The translations under genes were made by a program, and so were the position numbers. The notes beneath the pieces are model-generated. The model worked only from the letters and a program-made list of their open reading frames with translations. It did not search any database and was not told the origin of the DNA. Source: Phialophora verrucosa (taxonomy: Eukaryota > Ascomycota > Eurotiomycetes > Chaetothyriales > Herpotrichiellaceae). From it: DNA of 64,000 bases. Of the stretch, positions 44,638 to 55,614 are shown piece after piece. Numbering within the stretch: the stretch's first letter is position 1; each line of letters begins with the position of its first letter. Location: assembly GCA_002099365.1 (NCBI GenBank), contig MSED01000001.1:558001-622000 (forward strand). The letters are read 5' to 3'.

Positions 44638-45455
44638 TCAGTCAAAACTCGGCCCGAGCATGACGACGCTGAACCGTAGCTCACCTCCACCGGCGGCTTC
44701 TTCTCTCCTCAAGAATGACTTGACGCCCAACTCCTGGCCCTTCTCACTCAAGACGTCATCCTCCGGACCAAGGAAGCCTCTCTTCAATGGCCCTTTCCGT
44801 GAGCCGTCCATCTCCCATAAGTAGCCATCCTTGTCTTTGACGAATGCGACAAAGTGCAGGTCGATAGCCGCGTCTGCTTCTGGTGCTTCCGTGTCGCCTT
44901 TGGAGGCGGCACCGGCGTGTGCCGCTTCAAGCGTAGGGCTGTTGTAGAGTAGCTCGGCGCGGTCCATCGGTTTGAGAGGCAAGGCTTGCTTGAGTAACTT
45001 ATCCAGGTCACTGCCTTCAACAATATTGGATCTTGCCGCGCCGTTCGTGATGGCGTGTAATAGGCCGATGAGACCACATGCATTGCCGATCGTCTGTTTG
45101 AACCAGATCACTGGCTCTTGATCGCCTGACGCGGAATATTCCTCCGCCGACGAGTCTTCTTCGGCTCGGAATTTTTCGTACGTTGGGGTGACGGGGAAGA
45201 CTAAAAGGAGGGCAACGGCGGGCCGAGGGAGGAACTCAAGTAGACTGGGCTCATCGAGAGAGTAGACTTCGTGGAATTGCAGGGATGAGGAGAGGCCAAG
45301 TTCCCGGGAGAGGTTGGTCATGACCTCTGGATTGTTCTCTGGACAGGAGGATCGATCAGTTAGTGGAAACCCGTTTTCAGATGTAGGGTGGGCGGATACG
45401 AGGCGGATCACTCACCCAGCGGGACGAACATCTTCTTCTTCGCAGCTTCCGCCAT
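44638..45455 (-). CDS. Ubiquitin carboxyl-terminal hydrolase (UCH, Yuh1-like)
   Basis: Two exons, 45455-45416 and 45338-44638, with a 77-nt intron, encode 246 residues. It is a cysteine protease that frees ubiquitin or Rub1/Nedd8 from small C-terminal adducts. The peptidase C12 active site is complete: Gln and Cys in FKQTIGNACGLIGLLHAI, His in DLHFVAFV and Asp in WEMDGSRKGP. The first exon MAEAAKKKMFVPLE joins ENNPEVM as in homologs. Length is normal for the short UCH class (UCH-L3, Yuh1). The 3' end is convergent with the Atp25-like gene, 210 nt away. Confidence 0.95.
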
Positions 45456-45692
45456 TGTGTCTCAGCTTTCGGGAACCTCACTCGATGAAGCAAGAATGAA
45501 GAGCAAGTGAGGCCTCGGCGAAGGGATCGAAAAACGAGGTACGCGGGCAGGCATGTCTATTGCGTCAACGGCGGGACACTCAGGCACCAAAGCGGTCTTA
45601 GTGGCCGAGGGGCCAGCCTTGCATGCGGGAGTCTCCGGAGCCTCATTTGCCTGGAGTACCCCTCCCCCAGACTAGGATGACGCCCCACGGGA

Positions 45693-46844
45693 TCAAGCAG
45701 GGCGGTTGTTACTGAGCTCTGTGAGGGAGTCTGCCCACTGGCTTTCGTGCTGAAATTTCAATACTTCATCGCCCCAGGACCACCAGCCAGCGGTCAGACT
45801 CCTCGCAAACAGCTCCAGGGCACGGTAACCGGGGGGGAGCAGCTCTTCCAGAAACGCCTTCAGACACGGTTTTCGCGAATGCACGTCTGGCACGCCTGCG
45901 ATGATCCTTCGTTTCGTGTTCTTAGATGATACGCCTCTCTGGAACAGAAGAAGGATCTCATATGGTCGCCGCCATAGTCCATCAAGCTGTGTGGCTGGTT
46001 CACCTCGTATTGTTGTTTTGATCCAGACCCATTCCTCCTGTAAGCAGAGGTCCATAGCTTGCAAACTCTCTAGTACCATGGCGCGGATTGAGGCCTTGTT
46101 GGTGATCCAGACGGCGACCCAACCTTGTGGAGCACACGATTTCTTGATAATCCCCATTGCTTCATCAAACGGATCTTGGATTTGATTCTCTTGTGTTCTG
46201 TAAGCACCCGAATGCCGGACAGAGCGGTTGGACCAGGGCGGGTCCATCAGAATGAGTTCAAAATCAGGGATCTCGGGGAAAGAATCTTCTCGAGCGGACA
46301 TAAAAGCAGGCAACCCTTGTTTGAGGCTGGCCAGAATAAATGTAGATCTTGGTGGGATAAAAAAATCTCCACGATTCGTGACTGCAATAATGGCCGTGAC
46401 TGGCCGGAGGTTGCAGACCACACTGCCTCCCAGGTCACGGAGCGAGGAGAAATGAGTACGAAACTCAGTTGTTGACAAGATAACAGGTGCTGCTGATGAA
46501 GAGTCACTATTGCTCAATGCTGGTGCAGCATGTGTGATGAAAGCACGACGAGGATAACACCAAAAATCGCTTTGATCAGTTGCATTCAAGTGACTCCGGA
46601 TTTCGGCTAGGGCCAGAGAAATGCTTTCCTGCACGGATTCATGGTACAAGCGTTCGCCCAGAGAAATCGCAGCGGTTGCGGCGTCTCGACTCGCACCTTT
46701 TGGTTCGGTACTGGGGTATGGATACTCCAGGGGTTCCGAGGACGTCAAAGTGCAGAGAGTATTTTGACCATTTTGGATTGATGCAGGTAGGTCGATCAAG
46801 CAGACAGTGCTTGCTTCATTCCGGAAGATGATTGTCGGTTGCAT
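45693..46844 (-). CDS. MT-A70 methyltransferase, METTL4-like
   Basis: Single exon, 383 residues. The C-terminal half holds the MT-A70 fold: FELILMDPPWSNRSVR with the catalytic DPPW motif, GWVAVWITNKASIRAMVL, CLQEEWVWIKTTIRGEP, LDGLWRRPYEILLLFQRG, then RKPCLKAFLEELLPPGYRAL and LFARSL near the end. The N-terminal ~190 residues are less conserved. METTL4-type enzymes add N6-methyl to adenine; animal members act on U2 snRNA and have been proposed to act on DNA. The substrate in fungi is unsettled. The DPPW motif and the ELFAR end distinguish it from Ime4/METTL3. It lies 237 nt upstream of nothing but the UCH promoter, on the same strand. Confidence 0.92.
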   Translation of the reverse strand: MQPTIIFRNEASTVCLIDLPASIQNGQNTLCTLTSSEPLEYPYPSTEPKGASRDAATAAISLGERLYHESVQESISLALAEIRSHLNATDQSDFWCYPRRAFITHAAPALSNSDSSSAAPVILSTTEFRTHFSSLRDLGGSVVCNLRPVTAIIAVTNRGDFFIPPRSTFILASLKQGLPAFMSAREDSFPEIPDFELILMDPPWSNRSVRHSGAYRTQENQIQDPFDEAMGIIKKSCAPQGWVAVWITNKASIRAMVLESLQAMDLCLQEEWVWIKTTIRGEPATQLDGLWRRPYEILLLFQRGVSSKNTKRRIIAGVPDVHSRKPCLKAFLEELLPPGYRALELFARSLTAGWWSWGDEVLKFQHESQWADSLTELSNNRPA

Positions 46845-47458
46845 CGAAGGCTTTCAGGAGGTGCGAGTGATTCTCGACGCCCATCAACGGGGGGTTGGAG
46901 GTTGGTGCAAGGAAAATGAAAGTGGCACTCGCGCATGACAAGCAACAGTTGATAGAGTCTGACACCGGACTCACCCCTCCCACCATTCCTCTCTTTCCCA
47001 CGTCAACACTAACCTTCGTGGCGCATTCAGCACTGATCATCAGAGCGACAATGCCCTGCCGTGTCAACGGCAAACTCTTTTGTGCCCGTCGATTTGGGTT
47101 TACGTTACTCACCGACCTGCCGCCAGACAAGGGGAAAGTTCATCCCCCTCCACAATAGCGGGTCGAAAGTGTCAAAAGCATCCGTCACATACCTGCAAGG
47201 GGGTAATATCAATTGCGCATCAACTTATAATGCGTATAATGTCAACCCCTGAGGTTCTCATTCCTGTTCCTCTTGGGAACACGCCGACTTTCGGTGCTAC
47301 TTCCCAGTGGTTAAAGGTGTAGATCGCTTTCATCAAGGCAAATCGTCATTTTCGATCTTCCCTCTCCCGTCCACGGTATTTCCTTTCCCTCTGCGAGCCG
47401 GAGATAGGGCCATACAGTTATTGGCAGCCGCTCGCGTGGTAATCCCGAAGAAAATCCC
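46845..47458. other. Divergent promoter region, METTL4-like / receptor
   Basis: About 610 nt between divergent start codons. No gene recognised; it must contain both promoters. Confidence 0.5.
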
Positions 47459-49348
47459 ATGATCCCATATTACACAAGCTCACCGCAGCCTACGAGAACG
47501 GGTCCTTTGCACACCCGGACATGGCGAGCCACCATCACAGACCCTACCGCTGGCGGAAAGACTGCCCCAACTGCATTAAGCAGTTCCCAATCCCAAGCAA
47601 CTCTGATCGTGGCGCTCTCATGCTCCTGCGTCAGCTTGGTTCTGGTTTTGATTACGTTGAGATGGTTTCTCATGATGCGCAGGTGCTTCCGACATAGTTT
47701 GGTCCTGCATCTGGTAGCTAGCGACAGCTTGAAAGCGGTCTGGTACTTCGTCTTCCCAGTTGTGGTATTTGTGGGGGGCCCAGTTGGCAGCGCATCGAAC
47801 TTCTGCCAGGCAAGCGGCTTCCTGCTCGCCTTCGCCATCGAGGCCAGCGACATGGCTATTCTTCTCATCGCGCTCCACTCAACTCTGTGCATCCTACGAT
47901 CGGACAACAACATCGGGGAAGGCGGACTGTACCGCTACCGCAACTGGATCTACCCCTTGTGGCTTGGGCCGCCGCTTCTAGCTGCTTCGTTGGCCTTCAG
48001 CAACAACGAGGGAGGTTATACCCTGGCTGGCACATTTTGCTATCTCCCTAAACGTCCGTTCTGGTATCGACTAGCTCTCTCCTGGGTCCCTCGATATCTC
48101 ATTATCGGCCTGATTCTGATCATGTACACCTGGATTTACATCTATGGTGAGTCCTCTCCAGAGCCGAACTGTGCCGTGCGAGGCGTCTACTCGCGAAAGA
48201 TCACGTTGTTGATACGACTTTTGAGACTAGTCCATCTAAAGTTTCGCGGGTTCGAGAATCTCGCCGCAACAGACTCATCATACGATGCTGAGAAGTCATA
48301 TGATGTCGATCAAAAAGGAACTGACCCAACTGGCAGCTCAATGCAATCGCCAATTAAAAGCCCATCCCTGTGGAAACTCCAGAATCCGATTCTAGATGTT
48401 GGGACCAACTTGCCACCCAAACCACTTCAGCCTTGGGACTACGTGAATTTCATTACATCGAGGCCGCTGCAAGCACCGATAACTGAGATAGTCGACGGGA
48501 ATGAAGATGGAAACATGATGGCGCGCGGAAGGGGATGGTCCTGTGACACTCAGATTCCTGCAGCTGACTACGTCGGACACCCGGCCCCTACCCAAGAAAC
48601 AGGTTCGAAGCGCGAGGGCGGCCCAAATGAAGCGCCGAGAGGACCTGCTCCGTACAGGGAGACAGATGCGACACCGGATGATCAGAGGATGAAATCATCG
48701 AATGCTCCCGACAGAATCGACGATCCCCTCAGAAACACTCGAATTGCCATTCGCAGGCAACTGCGGTATCTATTCATCTACCCTCTTGTATATACCCTCA
48801 TGTGGAGCTTTCCCTTCGCGTCACACGCTTTAAACTACAACGACTATTACGTTCAACACCCTGTCTTCTGGCTTTCGCTGGTCCAGACTGTTATGCTTAG
48901 TCTGCAAGCTGGGGTTGACAGCATCATGTTCTCGTGTTCAGAAAAGCCATGGAGGAGGGTCGACGCATCGTCCAAGTTTTCCATGCCGTCCCTACGGCGC
49001 CAGAGCAAAGCCTTTCTCAAACGCTGCAGTTTCGAGAAATCCTCCGTCTCGACGTCGGACCATCCAGCTCAGCAGCAACCCGCGGCGAACCACAGCCCGA
49101 CGTGGTGGGAAGCCGAAGGTCGTCGTCGCAATGACAGCGTCTTGCTTGGGACCAACACACTCCCACACACATTCTCTTCACTTGCCACTCGAACACGATC
49201 AAGAAGTCCCCACCAGCAAAGACAAAGTCTCCATCCTCGAACTAGAAGCTCCGAGCAGGGGACTGCATTTGTTCCCCGACTAGCACCCGCAGCCAGCCTT
49301 GGGCATAATTATGTCCCTGGCCAAAACAGTCCTGGCATCCTTCCATAG
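47459..49348 (+). CDS. Git3/Gpr1-type G-protein-coupled receptor
   Basis: Single exon, 629 residues. An extracellular N terminus of about 45 residues precedes five helices (ATLIVALSCSCVSLVLVLIT through WVPRYLIIGLILIMYTWIYI). A ~270-residue hydrophilic third cytosolic loop follows, and then the last two helices (YLFIYPLVYTLMWSFPFASH and PVFWLSLVQTVMLSLQAGVD). The LFIYPLVYTLMWS block is the Git3 C-terminal signature. S. pombe Git3 and S. cerevisiae Gpr1 sense glucose and signal through a Gpa2-type G-alpha to cAMP and PKA. In other fungi, relatives respond to amino acids or other nutrients, so the ligand here is not known. The tail contains Ser/Arg-rich potential phosphorylation sites. Confidence 0.92.
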   Translation: MIPYYTSSPQPTRTGPLHTRTWRATITDPTAGGKTAPTALSSSQSQATLIVALSCSCVSLVLVLITLRWFLMMRRCFRHSLVLHLVASDSLKAVWYFVFPVVVFVGGPVGSASNFCQASGFLLAFAIEASDMAILLIALHSTLCILRSDNNIGEGGLYRYRNWIYPLWLGPPLLAASLAFSNNEGGYTLAGTFCYLPKRPFWYRLALSWVPRYLIIGLILIMYTWIYIYGESSPEPNCAVRGVYSRKITLLIRLLRLVHLKFRGFENLAATDSSYDAEKSYDVDQKGTDPTGSSMQSPIKSPSLWKLQNPILDVGTNLPPKPLQPWDYVNFITSRPLQAPITEIVDGNEDGNMMARGRGWSCDTQIPAADYVGHPAPTQETGSKREGGPNEAPRGPAPYRETDATPDDQRMKSSNAPDRIDDPLRNTRIAIRRQLRYLFIYPLVYTLMWSFPFASHALNYNDYYVQHPVFWLSLVQTVMLSLQAGVDSIMFSCSEKPWRRVDASSKFSMPSLRRQSKAFLKRCSFEKSSVSTSDHPAQQQPAANHSPTWWEAEGRRRNDSVLLGTNTLPHTFSSLATRTRSRSPHQQRQSLHPRTRSSEQGTAFVPRLAPAASLGHNYVPGQNSPGILP

Positions 49349-49851
49349 CAGGACCAGAGTTAGAATTAGCATACGCCCCAGTAATCGTGGCCGACTTGAA
49401 TAAATCCAAACCCCGCGAATAAGCGCCTCCCGAACCAGAGGAGAAAAAGTTTTAATGACCAGCCAGTGATTGGTCTCGTGCCATTAAGCTGATCCGACGA
49501 CTTCTGCTTATCTCCTGCTTATAGGGTGCCCCTGTAGCTTTAACCTAGGCAGTGGCCGTGCGGGATCCGAGAGGCGAAAAGGCCGAAATTCCAGCGGTGC
49601 GGAATCGGAAGTGGTCCTGGTCCTGGTCCTGGTCCTTACTGTACTCTGGGTGACTGACTGATGCTTGGGGCTCGCCTTCTCTTGCTCCACGGACCTCCAC
49701 CTTCGTCCCCGAATTCCTCCCTCTTTCATTACATGTGCCAGAAGCATTCGACGTCACGAAGCACACCGTCCCCTCGACGAACTCATTCACCCGTCGCTTG
49801 CACCGTCCAGCAGAACAGCACCGGCGTCGATATGTCATAGCGTCTCTTTGA
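49349..49851. other. Intergenic, carrier promoter
   Basis: About 500 nt between two plus-strand genes. It includes four copies of TGGTCC at 49612-49635. Pyrimidine-rich sequence precedes the next start. Confidence 0.55.
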
Positions 49852-51132
49852 ATGCCTATAGCGAGTCCAGGCCATGCAGCCACAACACTTCAATCCTCAC
49901 TGTCATCCGAGATGGAGAGCCGAGGCGCTGCCTCGAGGTTGCTCGAGGAACCACCACCAGGACCCGACCAGAGGCTGTTCAGTACGACCGATGCGTCGGT
50001 GACAACCCAAAGAAATGCCGGTCATGACTCCCAGGAGCTGGACAAGAGGAGCCTCGACTATGTCCTGCGCTCCGGGTTCGCAGGTGGACTGGCAGGGTGC
50101 GCGGTACGTGGGCGACCGGCGTTATTCTGTCACGAAGCATACTGACTTGTGGCATAGGCCAAAACAGTCGTGGGTCCCCTCGACCGAGTCAAGATCCTTT
50201 TCCAAGCCTCGAACCCCCAGTTTGCAAAGTATACAGGCAGCTGGTTTGGCGTTGTGACGGCGATGCGGGATATTAATAGACAAGATGGAATTCGAGGACT
50301 GTTTCGAGGGCACTCGGCGACACTACTCAGAGTCTTTCCTTACGCCGGAATCAAGTTTCTCGCCTACGAGCAGATAAGAGCCGTGGTCATACCCGACAAA
50401 GCTCACGAAACTCCCTCCCGTCGCTTCGTGTCTGGGTCATTGGCGGGCATCACTTCAGTCTTTTTCACCTACCCTCTCGAGGTCATCCGAGTGCGGCTAG
50501 CTTTCGAAACCAAACGCGACTCGCGTTCTTCTTTCACACGGATTTGCCGACAGATATACCACGAACATCCTCCTGAGCTAGAAAACCTGACAAGCCGTAG
50601 TCCAGCCGCAGCTGTATCCAATGTCGCACATCACGCTGTGCCCAAGTCCGGGTTAGCCAACTTCTACAGGGGGTTTTCGCCGACGATATTGGGAATGCTG
50701 CCTTACGCCGGAATGTCATTCTTGACACACGACACGATCGGCGATCTCTTCAGACACCCGACTCTCGCACCCTATACCATCCTTCGGTCGACGGCGACTG
50801 CGGCCGCTCCGCCAGCGGAATCTAATACAAAGGTCTACAAACGGAGTCAATTGAATGCACCGGCGGAGCTAACGTCAGGCGCCCTGGCCGGGTTGGTGTC
50901 CCAGACCGCCTCCTACCCCCTTGAGGTCATCCGACGTCGAATGCAAGTCGGCGGTGCTATCGGCGACGGTCATAGGTTGACTATTACCGAAACAGCAAGG
51001 CGAATATGGTTTGAACGTGGCTGGAGGGGCTTTTTCGTGGGCCTCACAATCGGCTATATCAAGGTTGTTCCTATGGTTGCGACGAGCTTCTATGTCTATG
51101 AGCGAAGCAAGTGGTTGCTCGGCATCGGTTGA
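49852..51132 (+). CDS. Mitochondrial carrier, Leu5/CoA-type (SLC25)
   Basis: Two exons, 49852-50103 and 50158-51132, with a 54-nt intron, encode 408 residues from the first ATG or 388 from the ATG at 49912. Three carrier repeats each carry a P-x-D/E-x-x-K/R signature: PLDRVKILFQ (with AAKTVVG restored by splicing), PLEVIRVRLAF and PLEVIRRRMQVGG. SGFAGGLAGC opens repeat 1 and FYRGFSPTILGMLPYAGMSF ends repeat 2. The protein resembles yeast Leu5 and the human Graves disease carrier, which import coenzyme A or an associated precursor across the inner membrane. Assignment to SLC25 is firm; the Leu5 subtype is likely. An insert of about 50 residues lies between repeats 2 and 3. Confidence 0.92.
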
Positions 51133-52803
51133 GAATTGACAACGACACACTTGCTACCTTTTATAATTCGAGAACGGCAGTCCGACCTCGCCATTCAACA
51201 GGATTTTATGCCCTATTGGCATTGCGGTGGAACGAATCACCCACAGGACAGAGACAACGCCTTGACCAAGGAATTAGCTAACATTTCAACACAACATCGT
51301 CTACAGGATCAGCGGAGCCAACTACCACAGAAGTCAAGGCTTGAGCACTGTACCGTGGCAAGGATACAAGCCGTGTCCCTGCTCTAGGCCACTCGGCCCG
51401 CATTGTTGACCAGATTGAAACACGGCTACGGATCGTAGCGGACTGAGAGACAGAAACCCGTTGCGAAAACTCCTTCATTCAACACGAAAGAAAGGGATAG
51501 TCGGAGACTGACAGGTTGAAAGGATCATATTGGGAAGGGCACATTTGCAGATCGGTATTCACTTTGTATAACCTTGTCCTGGAAAGCCATCCGGGGGGAG
51601 AGTATGGAATTCGTGGATGGGGCGTCTGTCGCATCGCCATTGCCAGTGTTCGAACCCCAAGAGCAGTCTGATTTGTTCCAGAGTACATACATATCATCAC
51701 CCTGCGTATAGTGTCAGCGGCAGTTGTTGCCACGTTCGACATGAATGAAGTTACAGTATATTGACTGATTGGAGTTATCACTGTCTCCAAGCGTTGGTCG
51801 AGCCCTCACAATACATAGCAAGTCTCTTTCCTCGACTTCTCGAACAAAGCAGACAGCCTGGCCTTGCTTTAACCTCGAGAACACTCTGGATCTGTTCCAG
51901 CTAGGGAGTATCTCTGACTCGAATACCCAGGCAGCGTTTTCCGCGCCGGCCCCTGCCGCACGGCAGACTATGGACTTGATACAAAGATGACATACTATTA
52001 CTACGATAATTATATATCGCACTTCATCGGGTGGTGGATGGACCAACACCCACCACCAGACTGAACGAGCAATACCCGGGAGAGGACTGTGTATTTCGTT
52101 CGGAATACTAGGTACTGTATGTAACTGATGAAATCACATTATGTGAGTAGGTATAGTACTGTACATTGCCACTTTCGGCCAGCGGCATATCTATATCACA
52201 TTAATTGTATGAAACCACAGTCAGCGCGGGCTGCGCGGCGGGTTGGAGTCATGTTGGTGGGCAACACGACGCAACTGAATGGAACCGAACCGAACAGAAG
52301 TAAACATCGCCATCGTATGCCCATACACAGTACTCGTACGCTTCGTGAGATTTCTCCTCTAGATATGGAATAGTCGTCTATCACAGTCCTCTCCTGATGA
52401 TATATCTATATGATCTAGATACTGTATCACGGCCAGCCAGGTTGTGCGACCGCAGACGTTGCTGCGTCTGAAAAGGCGCATGAACCGCGCCATTCATCGC
52501 CTCGTCGATCCTCCCCTCCCCTCCTCTCCCTTCCGCAGCCGCCAGCGAGGTGAGAGGATCGTCTGGAGCGAGCAAGCGAGAAAAGCAGGGATGTGTTCGC
52601 CCTCGCCCCCGCCCCCGGCTCTTACCATATGTAACCAACTTCGTCACTTTGCGTGGTACAGGACCGCGCTGCCAGCGACGCCAGCATCCATCCCCTTTCT
52701 TAGAGAATGCAAAAGATGGACCGTGCCTGCCCACCTAACCCGAGGGGGAATTTTGCAACAAAACCGTTCCGCTCTGTCTCTGCTTACGCGCTCACGCGCT
52801 CTC
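51133..52803. other. Convergent intergenic region
   Basis: About 1.7 kb between the 3' ends of the carrier and FAD synthase genes. Several frames of about 100 codons occur, none with recognisable content. GC-rich pyrimidine tracts lie near 52500-52620. No RNA gene identified. Confidence 0.5.
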
Positions 52804-53891
52804 TCACTCCCGGCCTAGCCTCTCGCCTTCATCCCACGTCATCTCGTACGCTGGCTTATACCTCTCCCGCCCGTCGCCGTCGATGTACCGGAGCTTCGGG
52901 TTTCTGACCGTGTCATTCACGCCGCCTAGACTGGTGTACCCTTCGTCGTACATGTGGCAGTACTTGAGCGGAGTTGAGCGGGCACCCGCGCCCGCGCCCA
53001 CGTCCGTCAGGTAGGGAGACCGCAGGAAACACCAGATCTCACTGAGATGCCAGTCGATGACCGGGTGGATGCGCATGAACTCGGGCCAGTTGTGGTCCGT
53101 GGGGTCGAAGTGCGTGAGATGGCTGCCGTGCGGGTCCGTCCGCCGCGTGCCCACGAAGATCGCTTTGACTTGCGGGTGCGACGACAAGTACAGGGCGAAG
53201 GCGTCGCGGAAGGATATGATCGGTTTGTCGAACGGGCTCGGTTCAGCGGAGACGGAGGAGACCAAAGGAGGGGACGAGTAGAGAGGCGGATTCGAATGAC
53301 TCTTCTCTCTCTTCCTCGGCCCGGGGTTCGTCGAGATATGTTTCAAGTCCAAGTGGTACAGTTTGCTCGAGTACTCGACGAACTCGGACACCGCGGGGAA
53401 CGGGTCGGGCGGCTTCGCGTAGATGGACGGAATGGATGTAGGGAATTCTGTCCGCCGAGTGCCATTCTGGGGGGGTTTGGAGAAGTGCGTGTGCAGCACG
53501 GCGAGGTACAGGACCAACAGGACGAGACAGTCTTTCCCGCCGTTGTAGGAGAGGCAGAGGCTCGGGAAACTGGCGTTCCGTACTGTTAGAGACTTTCGAC
53601 GAGCTTCGTGCGTGGCGGGATATGTATGGTTTCTTTCACTCACTCGTAGTCGTTCAGCGCCTTCTCTATAACTTGCATGGATATCCTTGTCTGTTCTTGT
53701 GTTCGTTTCGTCACATCGTTTTCGGGCGCCGCCGACAGGAAGGCGCCCACCTGCTCGTGGAGGATTGCACAGACATCCTCCAACGAATGTGTTGCGGGAT
53801 GGGAGGAAGACGATACATCAGCTTCTCCATTGACCATCTTGTGAATGCCGTTGGTCATGGGGGCTTGAGGCGGCAGCGATGCAGAAGTCAT
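52804..53891 (-). CDS. FAD1: FAD synthase (FMN adenylyltransferase)
   Basis: Two exons, 53891-53644 and 53569-52804, with a 74-nt intron, encode 337 residues. It transfers AMP from ATP to FMN, giving FAD; in yeast it is cytosolic. The PAPS-reductase-like fold is plain: PSLCLSYNGGKDCLVLLVLY with the P-loop, AIFVGTRRTDPHGSHLTHF, and FMRIHPVIDWHLSEIWCFLR. The C-terminal end YTSLGGVNDTVRNPKLRY is followed by KPAYEMTWDEGERLGR. A low-complexity insert (PRKREKSHSNPPLYSSPPLV) interrupts the core. The intron acceptor was chosen at GCCAG (plus-strand 53570-53574) because it alone keeps frame with the first exon. Confidence 0.95.
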
Positions 53892-54282
53892 TTTTGTCAC
53901 GACGACATGAGTGACGAGGCACGAGTGAGGATGCGGGAGAAGAGCACGGATGGACGCAGAATCTCGTCGACTCGGAGAAAGATGAGATCGGGCGCAGGCG
54001 GACAGTGTGGGGAATCCTGGTCACGAAGCCTCGCTTTATCCCGAGGTGCCGGGAGATGAGCGTGGCACAAGGCTGCCAGCTGGCAAGTCACCGATCGTTG
54101 ACCGAAGATCTGACTCGACAGGAAGGAAGTGAATGCTGTGATTGACTGCGTCAATTGATTGAACAGAGACCGAAGAGACTCGCACCCAGAGCGATTATCT
54201 GCGGAGACTTCTATTGTCTAACCGAAACGTTTCGGCGTGTATGTAGGAGGACAGCTCCAGAGATAGACGACAGGCATCGTTT
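53892..54282. other. Intergenic, FAD1 promoter
   Basis: About 390 nt upstream of FAD1 and downstream of the unresolved minus-strand locus. Nothing recognised. Confidence 0.5.
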
Positions 54283-55429
54283 TCACAACGTCAGATTTTG
54301 CATTGCGCTGGCCACATCGTCTGCCCCTTCATTCGCACCCTGACCTGGTCCAGTCTCTGTCTGTTCTGCAGCAAGATGTGCCTGAGCGGTGAAAGCAATC
54401 TTCAACAACTTTTCCCACTCCCTGGGCTCTCTCAGGGTAGGTGCGATCTCGGTTGGCGGGTTCGCGATCAGATACGGAGTCGTGATTTCTCCTAAGCCTA
54501 TGTTAGACCTCCTGTTGACGCAACAGGGAGGGAGCCGGGACTGACCATTAGAACTATCGCTGAACTCAGTTTGAACAAGTTCGTCTTGTTGTGGACGAGC
54601 TCTGCATGCAAGAGTCCACATCATGATTACAGAAACCCAATGACCACCGAAGCATAGTGACAGTCTTCGTGCTTTGTCTATATCAAGTGCGGTAACAGCC
54701 ACCTCTTCCACATACCATATCCGCCGAAACTGCTGAAGCCGATTGGAGAGCATTTTTCTATACCCTTCTTCGGCAAAATCGGGGATGGTCTCACAAATAG
54801 TCCTCCTTGCCTGACCAAAGCCTGGAATGAGACATGTTTGCTGAGTTTTCGATGATTGCCAGTTCGTATTCCGCGAGATAGTCTCCCTCATGATACTCGT
54901 GGCGCAGCAGCTCGTTCGTGGTTCTATCGAGGTTGTATTGTCTGAGGAGACCAATTGTCCAAAAGAACGTGCCCGGTGGATACTTTATGGTGCTAGTTAT
55001 GCATATGTAACAGTTCCACTCCGTTGTGCAGCCGCGTTGAGCTGAAGCAATTCTGCGCAGACATGTTGAAGTGCGAACAGGAATGATGGTGTGAACGATA
55101 TTAAGATATCTGTCGCTCCGAGTCTTCCAGCTCTTCCAGGTAACTTGATCATGAAGCATGTCGTGTGCAACGTGTCGTGGTAGTCTGCTGCCAAAGAGGG
55201 CGCCGTGAGATCTGGCTGAGGAAGGCAACCATCTCGCACACGTCGTGTAATATCGACATCTCACACACCAGTCAGACTGCATCCCTTGCAGTACTCAGGT
55301 GTACCACTTCGGATTCATATTCTGGCCCGAACTCAATGTGAAGAAATCCAGCGTGGGACCCATAGCTCCAGACTCCCGACCATAATCCAGTGAGTGCCAT
55401 CTCAGAGGAGATATGCACTGCACTAGCAT
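54283..55429 (-). CDS. Unresolved multi-exon gene, function unknown
   Basis: Two 3' exons are supported: 54821-54546 and 54497-54283, joined by a 48-nt GT-AG intron that keeps frame. They encode CETIPDFAEEGYRKMLSNRL, RPQQDELVQTEFSDSSNG and LGEITTPYLIANPPTEIAPT, then LREPREWEKLLKIAFTAQAH and a disordered end. Upstream pieces also look coding: PPGTFFWTIGLLRQYNLDRT with EYHEGDYLAEYELAIIENSA (about 54850-55010), and GLWSGVWSYGSHAGFLHIEF (about 55300-55430). I could not connect them with convincing introns, so the start is arbitrary. No family recognised. The fragments may instead belong to a decaying gene. Confidence 0.35.
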
Positions 55430-55614
55430 CAAGCCATTCCTGCGTTCGTGCCGAGACCGAGGGGCGTTGTCCAGGGATTTGGGACGACAAGCAAGAGACA
55501 CACGTTGCGTCCACTAAAAGTAGATCAACAGCGAGTGGCGATGTATTTCGAGGGTGAGCAAATGTGAGGTCGTTCTCTTCCCCCAAGCAAATTCGAACGA
55601 TGGACAAACCGATG

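Noticed and set aside
49612..49635. Four TGGTCC hexamers
   Set aside because: A short simple repeat in intergenic DNA; too few copies to be notable.
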